In this document: piece by piece, positions 15,705-22,353 of the stretch
Position numbering within the stretch: position 1 is the stretch's first letter
Layout: each line of letters starts with the position of its first letter
From: Candidatus Saccharibacteria bacterium UBA4727
GTDB taxonomy: Bacteria; Patescibacteriota; Saccharimonadia; Saccharimonadales; Saccharimonadaceae
Direction of reading: 5' to 3'
Assembly (NCBI GenBank): GCA_002404195.1
Contig: DHJF01000005.1
Location: 2,572 to 31,341 of the forward strand
DNA length: 28,770 nt
The notes under the pieces: generated by a model
The model's input: only the letters and a program-made list of their open reading frames with translations
Database searches by the model: none
What the model was told of the DNA's origin: nothing
Position numbers and translations under genes: made by a program

Positions 15705-15902
15705 GATTTTACTCTTTCCTGATATAGTCAAAGTCCCTTGCGGAACCTCAACAAGATAGACTTGGATGATTACGCGCAATAGTAAGAGTATAGGCGCATA
15801 AAAGACAGCGAGCAAGCGTAAGCACGAAGACTGTCAAGTCTTGCGCACTCTACCCTATTATGGTCCTAGGCCTATGTTTGTATAGATAGCGATAGTTAAA
15901 AG

Positions 15903-16085
15903 GATTCCTCCCTCTGTCTCCTCATTATACGGGTGAGCGAACCACATCAAGGTCGTTCGTCTCGGCGGTAAACTTCACGGGGTGCTCGATCAAATCGTCA
16001 GGTGCGAGCTTCTTTTCCATTTCGGCACGTAAATGCGTATACGTGGCTTCATTAGGGGCCGCATTGACTGTTAATTCCAGACATG
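15903..16085 (-). pseudogene. 3' remnant of an unknown gene; includes dispersed repeat copy C
   Basis: On the minus strand a frame without a start reads LELTVNAAPNEATYTHLRAE, continues to EHPVKFTAETNDLDVVRSPV and ends in TAA at about 15935. It is the longest surviving version of the gene tail that is repeated at 13562 and 14992. The + strand core TGTCTCCTCATTATACGGGT is identical to copy A. Conservation continues about 20 bases past the stop codon, so the unit is a DNA repeat, not just a shared domain. I cannot name the parent gene. The stretch 15705-15902 shows only a small hairpin (AAGACT/AAGTCTT). Confidence 0.6.
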
Positions 16086-16134
16086 TCTAGTGATGCGCCC
16101 ATAGCATCATATATACATATCTACCATTCAATGA

Positions 16135-16140
16135 TATAAT
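16135..16140 (+). promoter_or_regulatory. -10 box of macro-domain gene
   Basis: A perfect TATAAT, with a leader of about 53 bases before the ATG at 16200. The leader contains GCCT-CGTA-AGGC and GCAGCC-TC-GGCTGC hairpins and then AGGAAG. Confidence 0.5.
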
Positions 16141-16199
16141 ATGCCTCGTAAGGCAAGTCCTTCGTATGCAGCCTCGGCTGCCTCATAGTTAGGAAGATC

Positions 16200-16736
16200 A
16201 TGACGATTGTTCGTGTTATCGATGGCGACATCGCTGCCGTTGAGGCCGATGCATTGCTCACCGCAATCAACAGCGGCGGCATGTGGTTTGGCGGGATCGA
16301 CGGAGTAATCGCGCGAGCGGCTGGCAGCCAGTTTCATATACAGGCGGCCGACGCCCTCGCTCAGCAGCGAGATGTTAAGGTGGTTGTTGCGCCCAAACAA
16401 AGTGACCACCATGGCAGGTTCGAGGACGTCGTGTTTGTTATCGACGATCTCGATGAGAGCCTCATGTTCGTCGTTTTCCGTGGCCTTGACGCCGCAGCGG
16501 CAGCCGGCTACAAGCGCATCTCGATACCAGCCATTCGGCTTGGCGTCATGAAGAATGTTGGTGGTGACGTGGAGACAAAGATCGACGCTATTGCGGATGC
16601 ACTGGTGGCTCACATGATGGACTCCGAGCCTACGCTAGATGAGGTCACGATCGTCACCTACAATGATCCCGATCTCCAGCAGCGGTTCGCCGCCGCCATT
16701 GAGGCAAATGGCATCCTGCGAATGACGGATACCTAA
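16200..16736 (+). CDS. Macro-domain protein (ADP-ribose binding)
   Basis: A 178-aa protein with macro-domain hallmarks: VIDGDIAAVEADALLTAINS at the N-terminus (the Asp after G-D binds adenine in the family), GGMWFGGIDGVIARAAG in the position of the usual GGGVDGAIHRAAG loop, and GYKRISIPAIRLGVMKN for the diphosphate side. Macro domains bind or hydrolyse ADP-ribose on proteins, tRNA or small metabolites. The glycine loop deviates from the common form, so the ligand could differ. AGGAAG lies seven bases before the ATG. A strong terminator follows; the minus-strand 82-aa gene lies convergent. Confidence 0.8.
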   Translation: MTIVRVIDGDIAAVEADALLTAINSGGMWFGGIDGVIARAAGSQFHIQAADALAQQRDVKVVVAPKQSDHHGRFEDVVFVIDDLDESLMFVVFRGLDAAAAAGYKRISIPAIRLGVMKNVGGDVETKIDAIADALVAHMMDSEPTLDEVTIVTYNDPDLQQRFAAAIEANGILRMTDT

Positions 16737-16762
16737 GTCCTCGGAACACCCTTGGTGGCAAA

Positions 16763-16794
16763 ACAGCCCCTGGTGTTTCCGGGGGCTGTTTTTG
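16763..16794 (+). terminator. Terminator of macro-domain gene
   Basis: ACAGCCCC and GGGGCTGT form an 8-bp stem around an 11-base loop, followed by TTTTTGTT. Confidence 0.9.
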
Positions 16795-16859
16795 TTATAG
16801 GGAGGTTTTAGGACTGACCCTTTCCCTTTTAGCTGTTACCAGTTCGAACTACTCAAAGG

Positions 16860-17108
16860 TTATAGATTAGGATCTTCTATGTTGATATTTTCAGGCGAGC
16901 GGTGCTGTTCGCGCAATCGCTGAACTTCTGGGATAAGAGACTGTGCGTTTGGGTTCTCGGTCGCTTGCTCGAATGCCAGTTTCGCCATAAGCGCTTGATA
17001 CTCTGGATTATGGCGATTAGCAACTAAATACTCGCCCGTACCGTCAATATTCGTGACAACTCGGTGTGTTGCCTGGTCGCCATGTTCTGGGCCTCGGTAT
17101 ACTAACAT
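16860..17108 (-). CDS. Hypothetical protein, 82 aa
   Basis: A small hydrophilic protein beginning MLVYRGPEHGDQATHRVV and ending ENINIEDPNL. The middle (NPEYQALMAKLAFEQATENP) is predicted helical. AAGGAGA lies seven bases before the ATG, which makes it a convincing gene despite the size. TATGCT about 30 bases upstream may be its -10 box. No family is recognised. It lies between the macro-domain gene and the structured region next to the replication-relaxation gene, and may belong to the same mobile-element remnant. Confidence 0.6.
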   Translation of the reverse strand: MLVYRGPEHGDQATHRVVTNIDGTGEYLVANRHNPEYQALMAKLAFEQATENPNAQSLIPEVQRLREQHRSPENINIEDPNL

Positions 17109-17542
17109 GTTTCGTCTCCTTCACTATTTCATCAAGCATACTCCGTGCGGGTTGTTTTTTCTAGAGGGAGGGATTTGATTCGGGAGTAATAACGCCTAGA
17201 CTAGCTGTAAAAATGGAGAAGTTAAAGTACTACCACTGACCTCTCCTGTGGCAACCCGAAGAAAGCTGGCGCAACCATACTTCCCCCTTCGCCTTCCGCT
17301 TACAGTGAAGTCTCAGGCGCAAGAATGATTGCGGCGGAGTGATGCGCTTCGTGTGACCAAGAATTGATTATGTAATAATCGGAACATACGTCCGGTTGGC
17401 CAGAGCAGTCACGCTGTGACATGCTCCCACCACCTGTCCGCCCTGTCCGAGAGCCGCCTGACGCTGGGATGATCATTACGGTCTCGCCTGCGGCTCATCC
17501 GCAATCATCATCCCCAGAGTAAGACTATTGCTAGTCGGTTAA
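17109..17542. other. Structured intergenic region beside a relaxation-type gene
   Basis: 434 bases without a gene. Features seen: AGCAGTCAC/GTGAC-A-TGCT hairpin at 17404-17425; a short direct repeat CTGTCCG near 17434 and 17443; and a long imperfect inverted repeat, CTGGGATGATCATT (17464-17477) against AATCATCATCCCCAG (17503-17517), with a nested GCGG-CTCAT-CCGC hairpin at 17490-17502. No T-run follows, so it is not a simple terminator. Beside a Replic_Relax gene, an origin-of-transfer or replication-related site is possible. This is inference from context. Confidence 0.4.
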
Positions 17543-18325
17543 TTACTCACTGAGTGATCGTAGAGCGCTAGGATCGCCTGTAAACGACCAAATAGCGCTG
17601 GTTTTAGAACTGTCTTGTAGTGCACTCATGACCGTAGCGCCAATTCGTAGCTCATCATCTCCTATACCGGCACTTTCAAGTGCATTAGCGGCGTGCTTAA
17701 GGAAGCCTTTCGCGTGAGCGGCTGTGTCAAACACGAAAAGGAGAGATGGATACACTCCACTCCCCCAGCCCTCATCTTCACTGTGGGTGATGTATTCAGC
17801 CAGCTGCTTTCTGACAAGATAGAGCGGTGTGTCGTGGGCCAGGATGACGAAGTGTTCAGTTTGGCCGCGCAGGTAGAGATCTGGCTTGGTGGCTGGCATG
17901 TCATCGAAGTAGGCTATCTCCTGTCGGGTGAATATCTCAAAAGTAGACGGATAGCTGTGACGAAGGCTGTTATATGCCATTAGCGTGTCGACGCAGTGCT
18001 GCTTATAGGAGTTGCCGAGTGTTTTGTTTTTGTAATAGGTGCGAAGCAGGCGCTGATCGAAGCGGCTATCTTGTCGTAGCTGCACGAGACCCTTGACGGC
18101 GAGGCAATAGATAGCTGGCTGACGATCTATCTTGTACGACTGTTCATAGATGCGTTCAATATAGTGCTGCTCAAGAAGGATGTTAAGCCTGCGTTGTAGT
18201 GAGTTGTTTTTTAGTGCGAGGTAAGTTGTTAGATGCGGTACGGTAATGAATCTGAATTTGTAGAGCAAGATGAGGATGTGGAGCTGTTTGCTAGTAAGGC
18301 GGTAGTCTGTGTGTGCTTCGGGCAT
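17543..18325 (-). CDS. Replication-relaxation family protein (winged helix)
   Basis: A 260-aa protein with a winged-helix N-terminus: DYRLTSKQLHILILLYKFRF then TVPHLTTYLAL and NSLQRRLNILLEQHYIERI (residues 6-60), followed by YCLAVKGLVQL. The middle contains NSYKQHCVDTLMAYNSL and TKPDLYLRG, a pattern known from Replic_Relax (MobC-like) proteins that accompany relaxases on plasmids and integrative elements. No relaxase gene lies in the window, so this may be a leftover of such an element or a domesticated regulator. AAGGAGA lies about 13 bases before the ATG. Downstream is the hairpin-rich region 17404-17517. Confidence 0.7.
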   Translation of the reverse strand: MPEAHTDYRLTSKQLHILILLYKFRFITVPHLTTYLALKNNSLQRRLNILLEQHYIERIYEQSYKIDRQPAIYCLAVKGLVQLRQDSRFDQRLLRTYYKNKTLGNSYKQHCVDTLMAYNSLRHSYPSTFEIFTRQEIAYFDDMPATKPDLYLRGQTEHFVILAHDTPLYLVRKQLAEYITHSEDEGWGSGVYPSLLFVFDTAAHAKGFLKHAANALESAGIGDDELRIGATVMSALQDSSKTSAIWSFTGDPSALRSLSE

Positions 18326-18404
18326 GAGTAATTATTCTCCTTATATGTATATATAAAGGGAGAGCGTCAAATATACAAGACTTACCTCTGTTACTAGGTC
18401 ATTG

Positions 18405-18430
18405 AAAAGACGTAATGCACGACGTCTTTT
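18405..18430. terminator. Bidirectional hairpin at the end of the 18429 gene
   Basis: AAAAGACGT and ACGTCTTTT form a perfect 9-bp stem around 8 bases. The short A and T tracts let it act on either strand. It overlaps the stop of the 60-aa gene. Confidence 0.6.
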
Positions 18431-18611
18431 AGTGTGCGCACGAAATCGATGAATAGTATTGCTTTTTATATAGAGGCCGGCCCGATTCAACCACCGCTCC
18501 TAGCTCATCGCCACGACGTTCGGCGAGTCGGTCAACCGCAGCAAACAGCGTATTGCCAACAAACTCTCGTTCGGCAATCGATTGTTCCATTTGGTAGGAC
18601 TCTATACTCAT
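18429..18611 (-). CDS. Hypothetical protein, 60 aa
   Basis: A small protein reading MSIESYQMEQSIAEREFVGN at the start, with a helical, charged middle (AAVDRLAERRGDELGAVVES). Its ATG overlaps the TGA of the upstream 214-aa gene as ATGA, so translation is probably coupled and the two proteins may work together. No family or motif is recognised. A perfect hairpin terminator lies at its 3' end. Confidence 0.55.
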   Translation of the reverse strand: MSIESYQMEQSIAEREFVGNTLFAAVDRLAERRGDELGAVVESGRPLYKKQYYSSISCAH

Positions 18612-19198
18612 GATGCGCGCCGCTTCATGCGAAGATCAGGATACGCGAGTGGTAAGAACACGCGCAGGTTTTCGTCGAGAGGCACAGGTGGCGTATCTGG
18701 ATAGTCGGGGTCAACCTCTTCCATGGCGGCGTCGACTAGTTCAAGGGCAGCCGAAATTTGCATAACAGCATCTTGCTCAGGATTAAGCACATCGTCGTCC
18801 TCAACATCAACAATAAGTGGCGCTTCAATGACATATGTCCGGACGATAGTACCGTGCAAACGAGCATCTTTGCTGATAATTTCAACATATCGATCACCCT
18901 CACTGTCCACCATAACAACAACTGAGTCACCACTTGCAATGATATAATCACCGCGCTGTAAACGCCCTCGCCTTTCGAATGCTTTTTCAATTTGCATGTG
19001 TAAGAATTCAAGTTTCTGATTAGCCACGGCTTCATCTGCTAGATCAACACCACCGATTGCAATCAGACAGTCGACAAGATCGGCCTGAAGGTCCGACGCG
19101 TCCGTAGTGACGTCTTCGTAATCCTGAATACCGTCGGCCTGTAGTTCCATGCCGCCAAGTGCGGCGAAAAATTGCTGGTCAAGTTCGGGAGTACTCAT
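18608..19198 (-). CDS. Hypothetical acidic protein
   Basis: A protein of 196 aa from the ATG at 19198, which is preferred to an in-frame start at 19255 because TACAAT ends 9 bases before it. It opens MSTPELDQQFFAALGGMELQ and is strongly acidic. The N-terminal third is helical (DLQADLVDCLIAIGGVDLAD). The middle has a beta-rich part (GDYIIASGDSVVVMVDSEGD), and the tail reads PDYPDTPPVPLDENLRVFLP. No family is recognised. It overlaps the 60-aa gene by four bases and ends in TGA. Confidence 0.6.
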   Translation of the reverse strand: MSTPELDQQFFAALGGMELQADGIQDYEDVTTDASDLQADLVDCLIAIGGVDLADEAVANQKLEFLHMQIEKAFERRGRLQRGDYIIASGDSVVVMVDSEGDRYVEIISKDARLHGTIVRTYVIEAPLIVDVEDDDVLNPEQDAVMQISAALELVDAAMEEVDPDYPDTPPVPLDENLRVFLPLAYPDLRMKRRAS

Positions 19199-19207
19199 AG
19201 AAGATTT

Positions 19208-19213
19208 ATTGTA
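19208..19213 (-). promoter_or_regulatory. -10 box of 18608 gene
   Basis: TACAAT on the minus strand, 9 bases before the ATG at 19198, with no Shine-Dalgarno sequence. Confidence 0.45.
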
Positions 19214-19268
19214 GTACACGGGGCGAAGTTTGCAAGCGCAACGGATATCATGCATTTCATATTCGGAG

Positions 19269-19274
19269 TATACT
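19269..19274 (+). promoter_or_regulatory. -10 box of the micro-operon
   Basis: TATACT, giving an expected transcript start near 19281 and a short leader carrying TAGGAGA before the ATG at 19298. Confidence 0.5.
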
Positions 19275-19297
19275 ATAAGTAGTAGGTAGGAGAAATT

Positions 19298-19351
19298 ATG
19301 ACACCGCCATCAAGCCAGCATTATCCAATCATAACAATCGTTTACTCTTAA
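19298..19351 (+). CDS. 17-aa peptide ORF, first of a micro-operon
   Basis: MTPPSSQHYPIITIVYS. The ATG is preceded by TAGGAGA with a five-base gap and by a TATACT box, so the start is as well formed as those of full genes. It is followed after 17 bases by a second tiny ORF, and a terminator closes the unit. It could be a leader peptide regulating the next ORF or a peptide in its own right. No family is recognised. Confidence 0.4.
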   Translation: MTPPSSQHYPIITIVYS

Positions 19352-19368
19352 ACGAAAGGATAGGTGTC

Positions 19369-19428
19369 ATGATAAAAAGCAGAGATCGACCTCGCAGAGA
19401 GGTGAAAAAGCACAAGAAACATGTCTAG
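19369..19428 (+). CDS. 19-aa Lys/Arg-rich peptide
   Basis: MIKSRDRPRREVKKHKKHV, with 10 basic (Lys or Arg) residues of 19. AAAGGAT lies nine bases before the ATG, the same ACGAAAGGAT string as in front of the SHOCT gene at 19756. The unit ends in a strong hairpin ten bases after the stop. Such tiny basic peptides are usually missed by gene callers; a nucleic-acid or ribosome-binding role would be a guess. The clean promoter, two ribosome sites and terminator make expression likely. Confidence 0.5.
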   Translation: MIKSRDRPRREVKKHKKHV

Positions 19429-19436
19429 TGATACGA

Positions 19437-19467
19437 CAAGAGCCAGCACCTACGCTGGCTCTTGTTT
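19437..19467 (+). terminator. Terminator of the micro-operon
   Basis: CAAGAGCCAGC and GCTGGCTCTTG form an 11-bp perfect stem with a 6-base loop, followed by TTTAAT. It can also stop the minus-strand SHOCT transcript. Confidence 0.8.
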
Positions 19468-19486
19468 AATAATCAAAGCCTATAGG

Positions 19487-19756
19487 CTACACCTTTAAAT
19501 CCTCTTTTAGCTGCTCGAACTGCTCTTTATCGATCTCACCTTTGGCGTAGCGGTCTCTCGCGATGTCAAGCGGGTCGCGGTGCTGCGGCCAGCCAGGGTG
19601 ATGATGCTGCGACAAATCACCGTGGCGATGATATCTCATAAAGCGCATAAAGATGAGGGCAATCAAGGCCAAGAAGAGCACAAATATTCCTGCGCCAATA
19701 AGCCCATCGTATCCCCAGCCACCTCCATCCATCATAGGACCGTAATAGTAATGCAT
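19487..19756 (-). CDS. SHOCT-domain small membrane protein
   Basis: An 89-aa protein: a short Gly/Tyr-rich N-terminus (MHYYYGPMMDGGGWGYDG), one membrane segment (about 19-40), a His-rich linker (RYHRHGDLSQHHHPGWPQH), then the SHOCT motif DPLDIARDRYAKGEIDKEQFEQLKEDL at the C-terminus (positions about 61-87). SHOCT is a short oligomerisation motif often found at protein ends; the His-rich linker could bind metal. AAAGGATGG lies before the ATG, in a leader resembling that of the 19369 ORF. It is divergent from the Nudix-like gene. Confidence 0.85.
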   Translation of the reverse strand: MHYYYGPMMDGGGWGYDGLIGAGIFVLFLALIALIFMRFMRYHRHGDLSQHHHPGWPQHRDPLDIARDRYAKGEIDKEQFEQLKEDLKV

Positions 19757-19827
19757 ACAACCATCCTTTCGTTACATTTCTATGATAATCCCGTAGCGCT
19801 GAGGTTTATCTGAAAAAGTGCGCGTAG

Positions 19828-19833
19828 TATACT
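19828..19833 (+). promoter_or_regulatory. -10 box of winged-helix/Nudix-like gene
   Basis: TATACT, 6 bases before the ATG at 19840, with no Shine-Dalgarno sequence. Confidence 0.6.
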
Positions 19834-19839
19834 AAATGT

Positions 19840-20508
19840 ATGCTCGACCATCATATTCAGCGCTCGATTGTTTACCAGCTGGCGTTTGCCACTAGCCTGC
19901 GCTTTAGCGAGCTACAGCCCGATGATGTCGATAATAAGCTCTTTACCTACCACCTGAAGAAGGTGATGGTGGCTGGCTATGTGTCAAAAAATGATGAGGG
20001 TCTCTACGAACTCACAGCTGAGGGCCGACGCATGGGCAAAGGGGTCTTGAAAAAAGAAAGTCGCTTAATCGGCCGCGCCTACTCTACCCTTTTACTGGCG
20101 ATTCGACGCGAAAGCGACGGCGCATGGCTGCTATATACGCGTCGCACCCACCCGATGATTAATCTGACAGGCTTTATGCATGCACAGCCGGGTACAACAG
20201 CCACCACTCTTGAAACGGCTGCGCTTGAATGCCAACAAAAAACCGGGCTTACTGGAGTATTTCGCGTCCATGGCCACGGCTATTTCCGCGTCTATCACGC
20301 CGACCAGCTGGAAAGCTTTACCCACTTTACCCTCCTCGTCTGCGACAACGCTACGGGCGAACTGACGCAGGATAGCGAGCTGGCCGACTATCATTGGGAG
20401 CTGCAGCCTGACTTCGAGGCACCGCAGATGCTCCCGAACATGCAGGTTCTCTACGATATGTACGCCGGACCCGCCGGCACATTCATCGAACGCACTTTTC
20501 AGATTTAA
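19840..20508 (+). CDS. Winged-helix protein fused to a degenerate Nudix domain
   Basis: A 222-aa protein. Residues 1-70 look like a winged helix (QRSIVYQLAFATSLRFSELQ, then HLKKVMVAGYVSKNDEGLYE with LTAEGRRMGKG as wing). Residues 78-220 have a Nudix-like order of strands (STLLLAIRRESDGAWLLYTR, then a box region and HFTLLVCD). The box reads TAALECQQKTGL at 126-137, where an active enzyme has REVxEExGL: the metal-binding Glu pair is Q133-K134 and the Arg is Leu. It is probably a ligand sensor or regulator rather than a hydrolase, comparable in idea to NrtR but with reversed domain order. Its last codons overlap the convergent 20505 gene. Confidence 0.7.
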   Translation: MLDHHIQRSIVYQLAFATSLRFSELQPDDVDNKLFTYHLKKVMVAGYVSKNDEGLYELTAEGRRMGKGVLKKESRLIGRAYSTLLLAIRRESDGAWLLYTRRTHPMINLTGFMHAQPGTTATTLETAALECQQKTGLTGVFRVHGHGYFRVYHADQLESFTHFTLLVCDNATGELTQDSELADYHWELQPDFEAPQMLPNMQVLYDMYAGPAGTFIERTFQI

Positions 20509-21239
20509 ATCGTTCGAGGATAGTCTTCGATAGCTTCCTCATACGCTTCAAAGGCACCGTTTGGTGCGTGGCGACGCCAGTAGACAGCCAGGTCGCTATT
20601 CGGGTCGGCTAACTGTGCCATCGATGGGTGTGAACCGACTTGACCGCCAAAGACACGCGCCTGCTCCAACATTTGTAGCGACTGCTCGCGGGCAAGATTT
20701 TGCACATCGAACGGACTGTATGAATCTGCCACCGTGCCTACTTCGATACAAGCAAGCTGCAACGACGTATTGCCAAGTTGTCGCCCAAGCTGCTGCTGAA
20801 AACGAGCGCTTGAGCGGTTCTCACGCCGCGTCGCGACGACCACTTCGGCCAGCGCAGCCGTCGCAGCCAAGCCTTGCTGCGCTTTGGTCAGCAGGCCACT
20901 TTTTGTTTCACGCCAGTCGGTTTCTTCGTCGGTAAACATAGGGAGATTCAAACGGCGGCGCATCACCGGCGCGTTGACAGCGTAGTTATACCAGCTGGCG
21001 TTGAGCCCGCTCATAGCAATCACGTCACCCGCAAAAGCAACATCTTCGGGTTGCTCCACAAGTTCCATGACACGAGCAGCAATACGAAGGCCGTCACGCT
21101 GATGTTCGGTTAAAATAGTGCCACTCGGCAGCGTGTGACGACGTTCAATTTCGGCACGACTGCGAGCGCGCTCGGGCACATAGTGATGGTTGTCGAGGTG
21201 TTGGGTTGGTAGGTCAAAATTGCGATATGGTTTATTCAT
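20505..21239 (-). CDS. Hypothetical protein, about 244 aa
   Basis: From the ATG at 21239 the protein reads MNKPYRNFDLPTQHLDNHHY. It is Arg/Ala-rich and mostly helical, with LAATAALAEVVVATRRENRS in the middle and FEAYEEAIEDYPRTI at the end. An in-frame TTG at 21269 is an alternative start; neither has a clear Shine-Dalgarno sequence. No family is recognised. It overlaps the end of the convergent Nudix-like gene by four bases and lies downstream of another unknown gene on the same strand, 71 bases away, with which it may be co-transcribed. Confidence 0.6.
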   Translation of the reverse strand: MNKPYRNFDLPTQHLDNHHYVPERARSRAEIERRHTLPSGTILTEHQRDGLRIAARVMELVEQPEDVAFAGDVIAMSGLNASWYNYAVNAPVMRRRLNLPMFTDEETDWRETKSGLLTKAQQGLAATAALAEVVVATRRENRSSARFQQQLGRQLGNTSLQLACIEVGTVADSYSPFDVQNLAREQSLQMLEQARVFGGQVGSHPSMAQLADPNSDLAVYWRRHAPNGAFEAYEEAIEDYPRTI

Positions 21240-21310
21240 ATCATTACTATGCGCTGAATCGTCGACCAATACAGTGAATACTTTTTCACTAGAATCGTAC
21301 CCTGACCGCC

Positions 21311-22255
21311 CTAGTCGATGGCCGAAACGCTCTGCGGCAACACGTAATATGTCACACTGTCTTCGGTATTACGTAGCAGCATGCAGCTCGCGCCGCCGTT
21401 GACAGTAAAATCAGCCGATGTTAAGTGCGTATCGGGTGGCATGTTTTCCATCTCGGGGTATTTAAAGCAGTCAATCATACCCCTGAGTGTCGCTTGCTCC
21501 TCAATGGGCGTATCGTCGAATGGGTCAAGGGTGCCGCCTGGTAACAAAATACCCGGCATATCGTCGTACATCGTGTAATACTCCGTACAGCTCACCGCCA
21601 CGTCAATATCACGCAGTCGAGATGGAACGTAACAGTCAACATCACCCACCGCCCGCACGAGCCATTCGCGCTGCTGTTCAGCTGTTCGCGCCTCAAAATC
21701 AGCGCTCTGCACGAATTGAGACGCACTCTCGGCATGACCACCGAGCAGTGCCACGACATTCTCTTCGTCATTGTCGCTTTCTTGTCCGGGCTTAATGCGT
21801 AGATCTGTTAAATGGTGGTTAAGCAGCGGCGTATAATAAAACTCTCGGGGTATCTGTCCATTGAGTGGCTGACGATAAAATTCGAGGACGACACGCCACC
21901 TGTTATCGAGACAGCGAAACGTTGGGCCACCAAACCGCAATTTTGTCGTGTTGAATTGCTTCGTTCGCGCTATATCACTGCCGCTATGATCATCGTCTGC
22001 GTACAGCCGACCAACCACCCGACACTGTTGCCGATAGTACGACGGACCCAGCTTTTCGCCTAGTTCATAGGTTCGCTCCGCCATATCTTGTAGCGTTTCT
22101 TCACTCGCCGACTGGTCTTCGAGTATCATATCAGCCTCGAGCTCGCGCGTATCGTCACGCGCAGTCTCCCATTCGGGATTATCAAGCACGTTATCCCAAT
22201 CAAACCCTTTAGGAATATCCATGCGTTCTTTAGAGAATGGCGAAAATTCAGTCAT
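21311..22255 (-). CDS. Hypothetical protein, 314 aa
   Basis: A large acidic protein beginning MTEFSPFSKERMDIPKGFDW. The N-terminal part is helical and acidic (ELEADMILEDQSASEETLQD); the rest has alternating strand segments (WRVVLEFYRQPLNG, VDCYVPSRLRDIDVAVSC) and ends with SVTYYVLPQSVSAID. No signal peptide, membrane segment or known catalytic motif is visible. GACAAT ends 6 bases before the ATG, as in other leaderless genes here. The family is unrecognised and may be restricted to this lineage. Confidence 0.65.
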   Translation of the reverse strand: MTEFSPFSKERMDIPKGFDWDNVLDNPEWETARDDTRELEADMILEDQSASEETLQDMAERTYELGEKLGPSYYRQQCRVVGRLYADDDHSGSDIARTKQFNTTKLRFGGPTFRCLDNRWRVVLEFYRQPLNGQIPREFYYTPLLNHHLTDLRIKPGQESDNDEENVVALLGGHAESASQFVQSADFEARTAEQQREWLVRAVGDVDCYVPSRLRDIDVAVSCTEYYTMYDDMPGILLPGGTLDPFDDTPIEEQATLRGMIDCFKYPEMENMPPDTHLTSADFTVNGGASCMLLRNTEDSVTYYVLPQSVSAID

Positions 22256-22261
22256 GTGCGT

Positions 22262-22267
22262 ATTGTC
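22262..22267 (-). promoter_or_regulatory. -10-like box of 21311 gene
   Basis: GACAAT on the minus strand, 6 bases before the ATG at 22255. Confidence 0.4.
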
Positions 22268-22313
22268 TACTAAATAAGGCTGCTATACAAGCATAATCAC
22301 GATACTGGCAAAA

Positions 22314-22342
22314 ACCCTCGCTACCACAATGGCAACGAGGGT
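22314..22342 (-). terminator. Terminator of the 22354 gene
   Basis: ACCCTCG and CGAGGGT, extended by TGCCA/TGGTA, form a stem followed on the minus strand by TTTTTGCC. Confidence 0.85.
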
Positions 22343-22353
22343 CTTCAGCAGGG

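Noticed and set aside
15246..15722. Plus-strand frame of 158 codons
   Set aside because: It starts with TTG, has no ribosome site, and lies opposite the minus-strand gene that has both a ribosome site and a terminator.
13562..15985. Repeats as integron attC sites
   Set aside because: The copies contain no attC-type inverted core sites and they encode a gene tail; no integron integrase is in the window.
16141..16188. Mini-ORF (MPRKASPSYAASAAS) in the macro-domain gene leader
   Set aside because: Its ATG directly abuts the -10 box, so it lies upstream of the expected transcript start.
16128..16613. Minus-strand frame of 161 codons opposite the macro-domain gene
   Set aside because: A shadow of the macro-domain gene, with no domain of its own.
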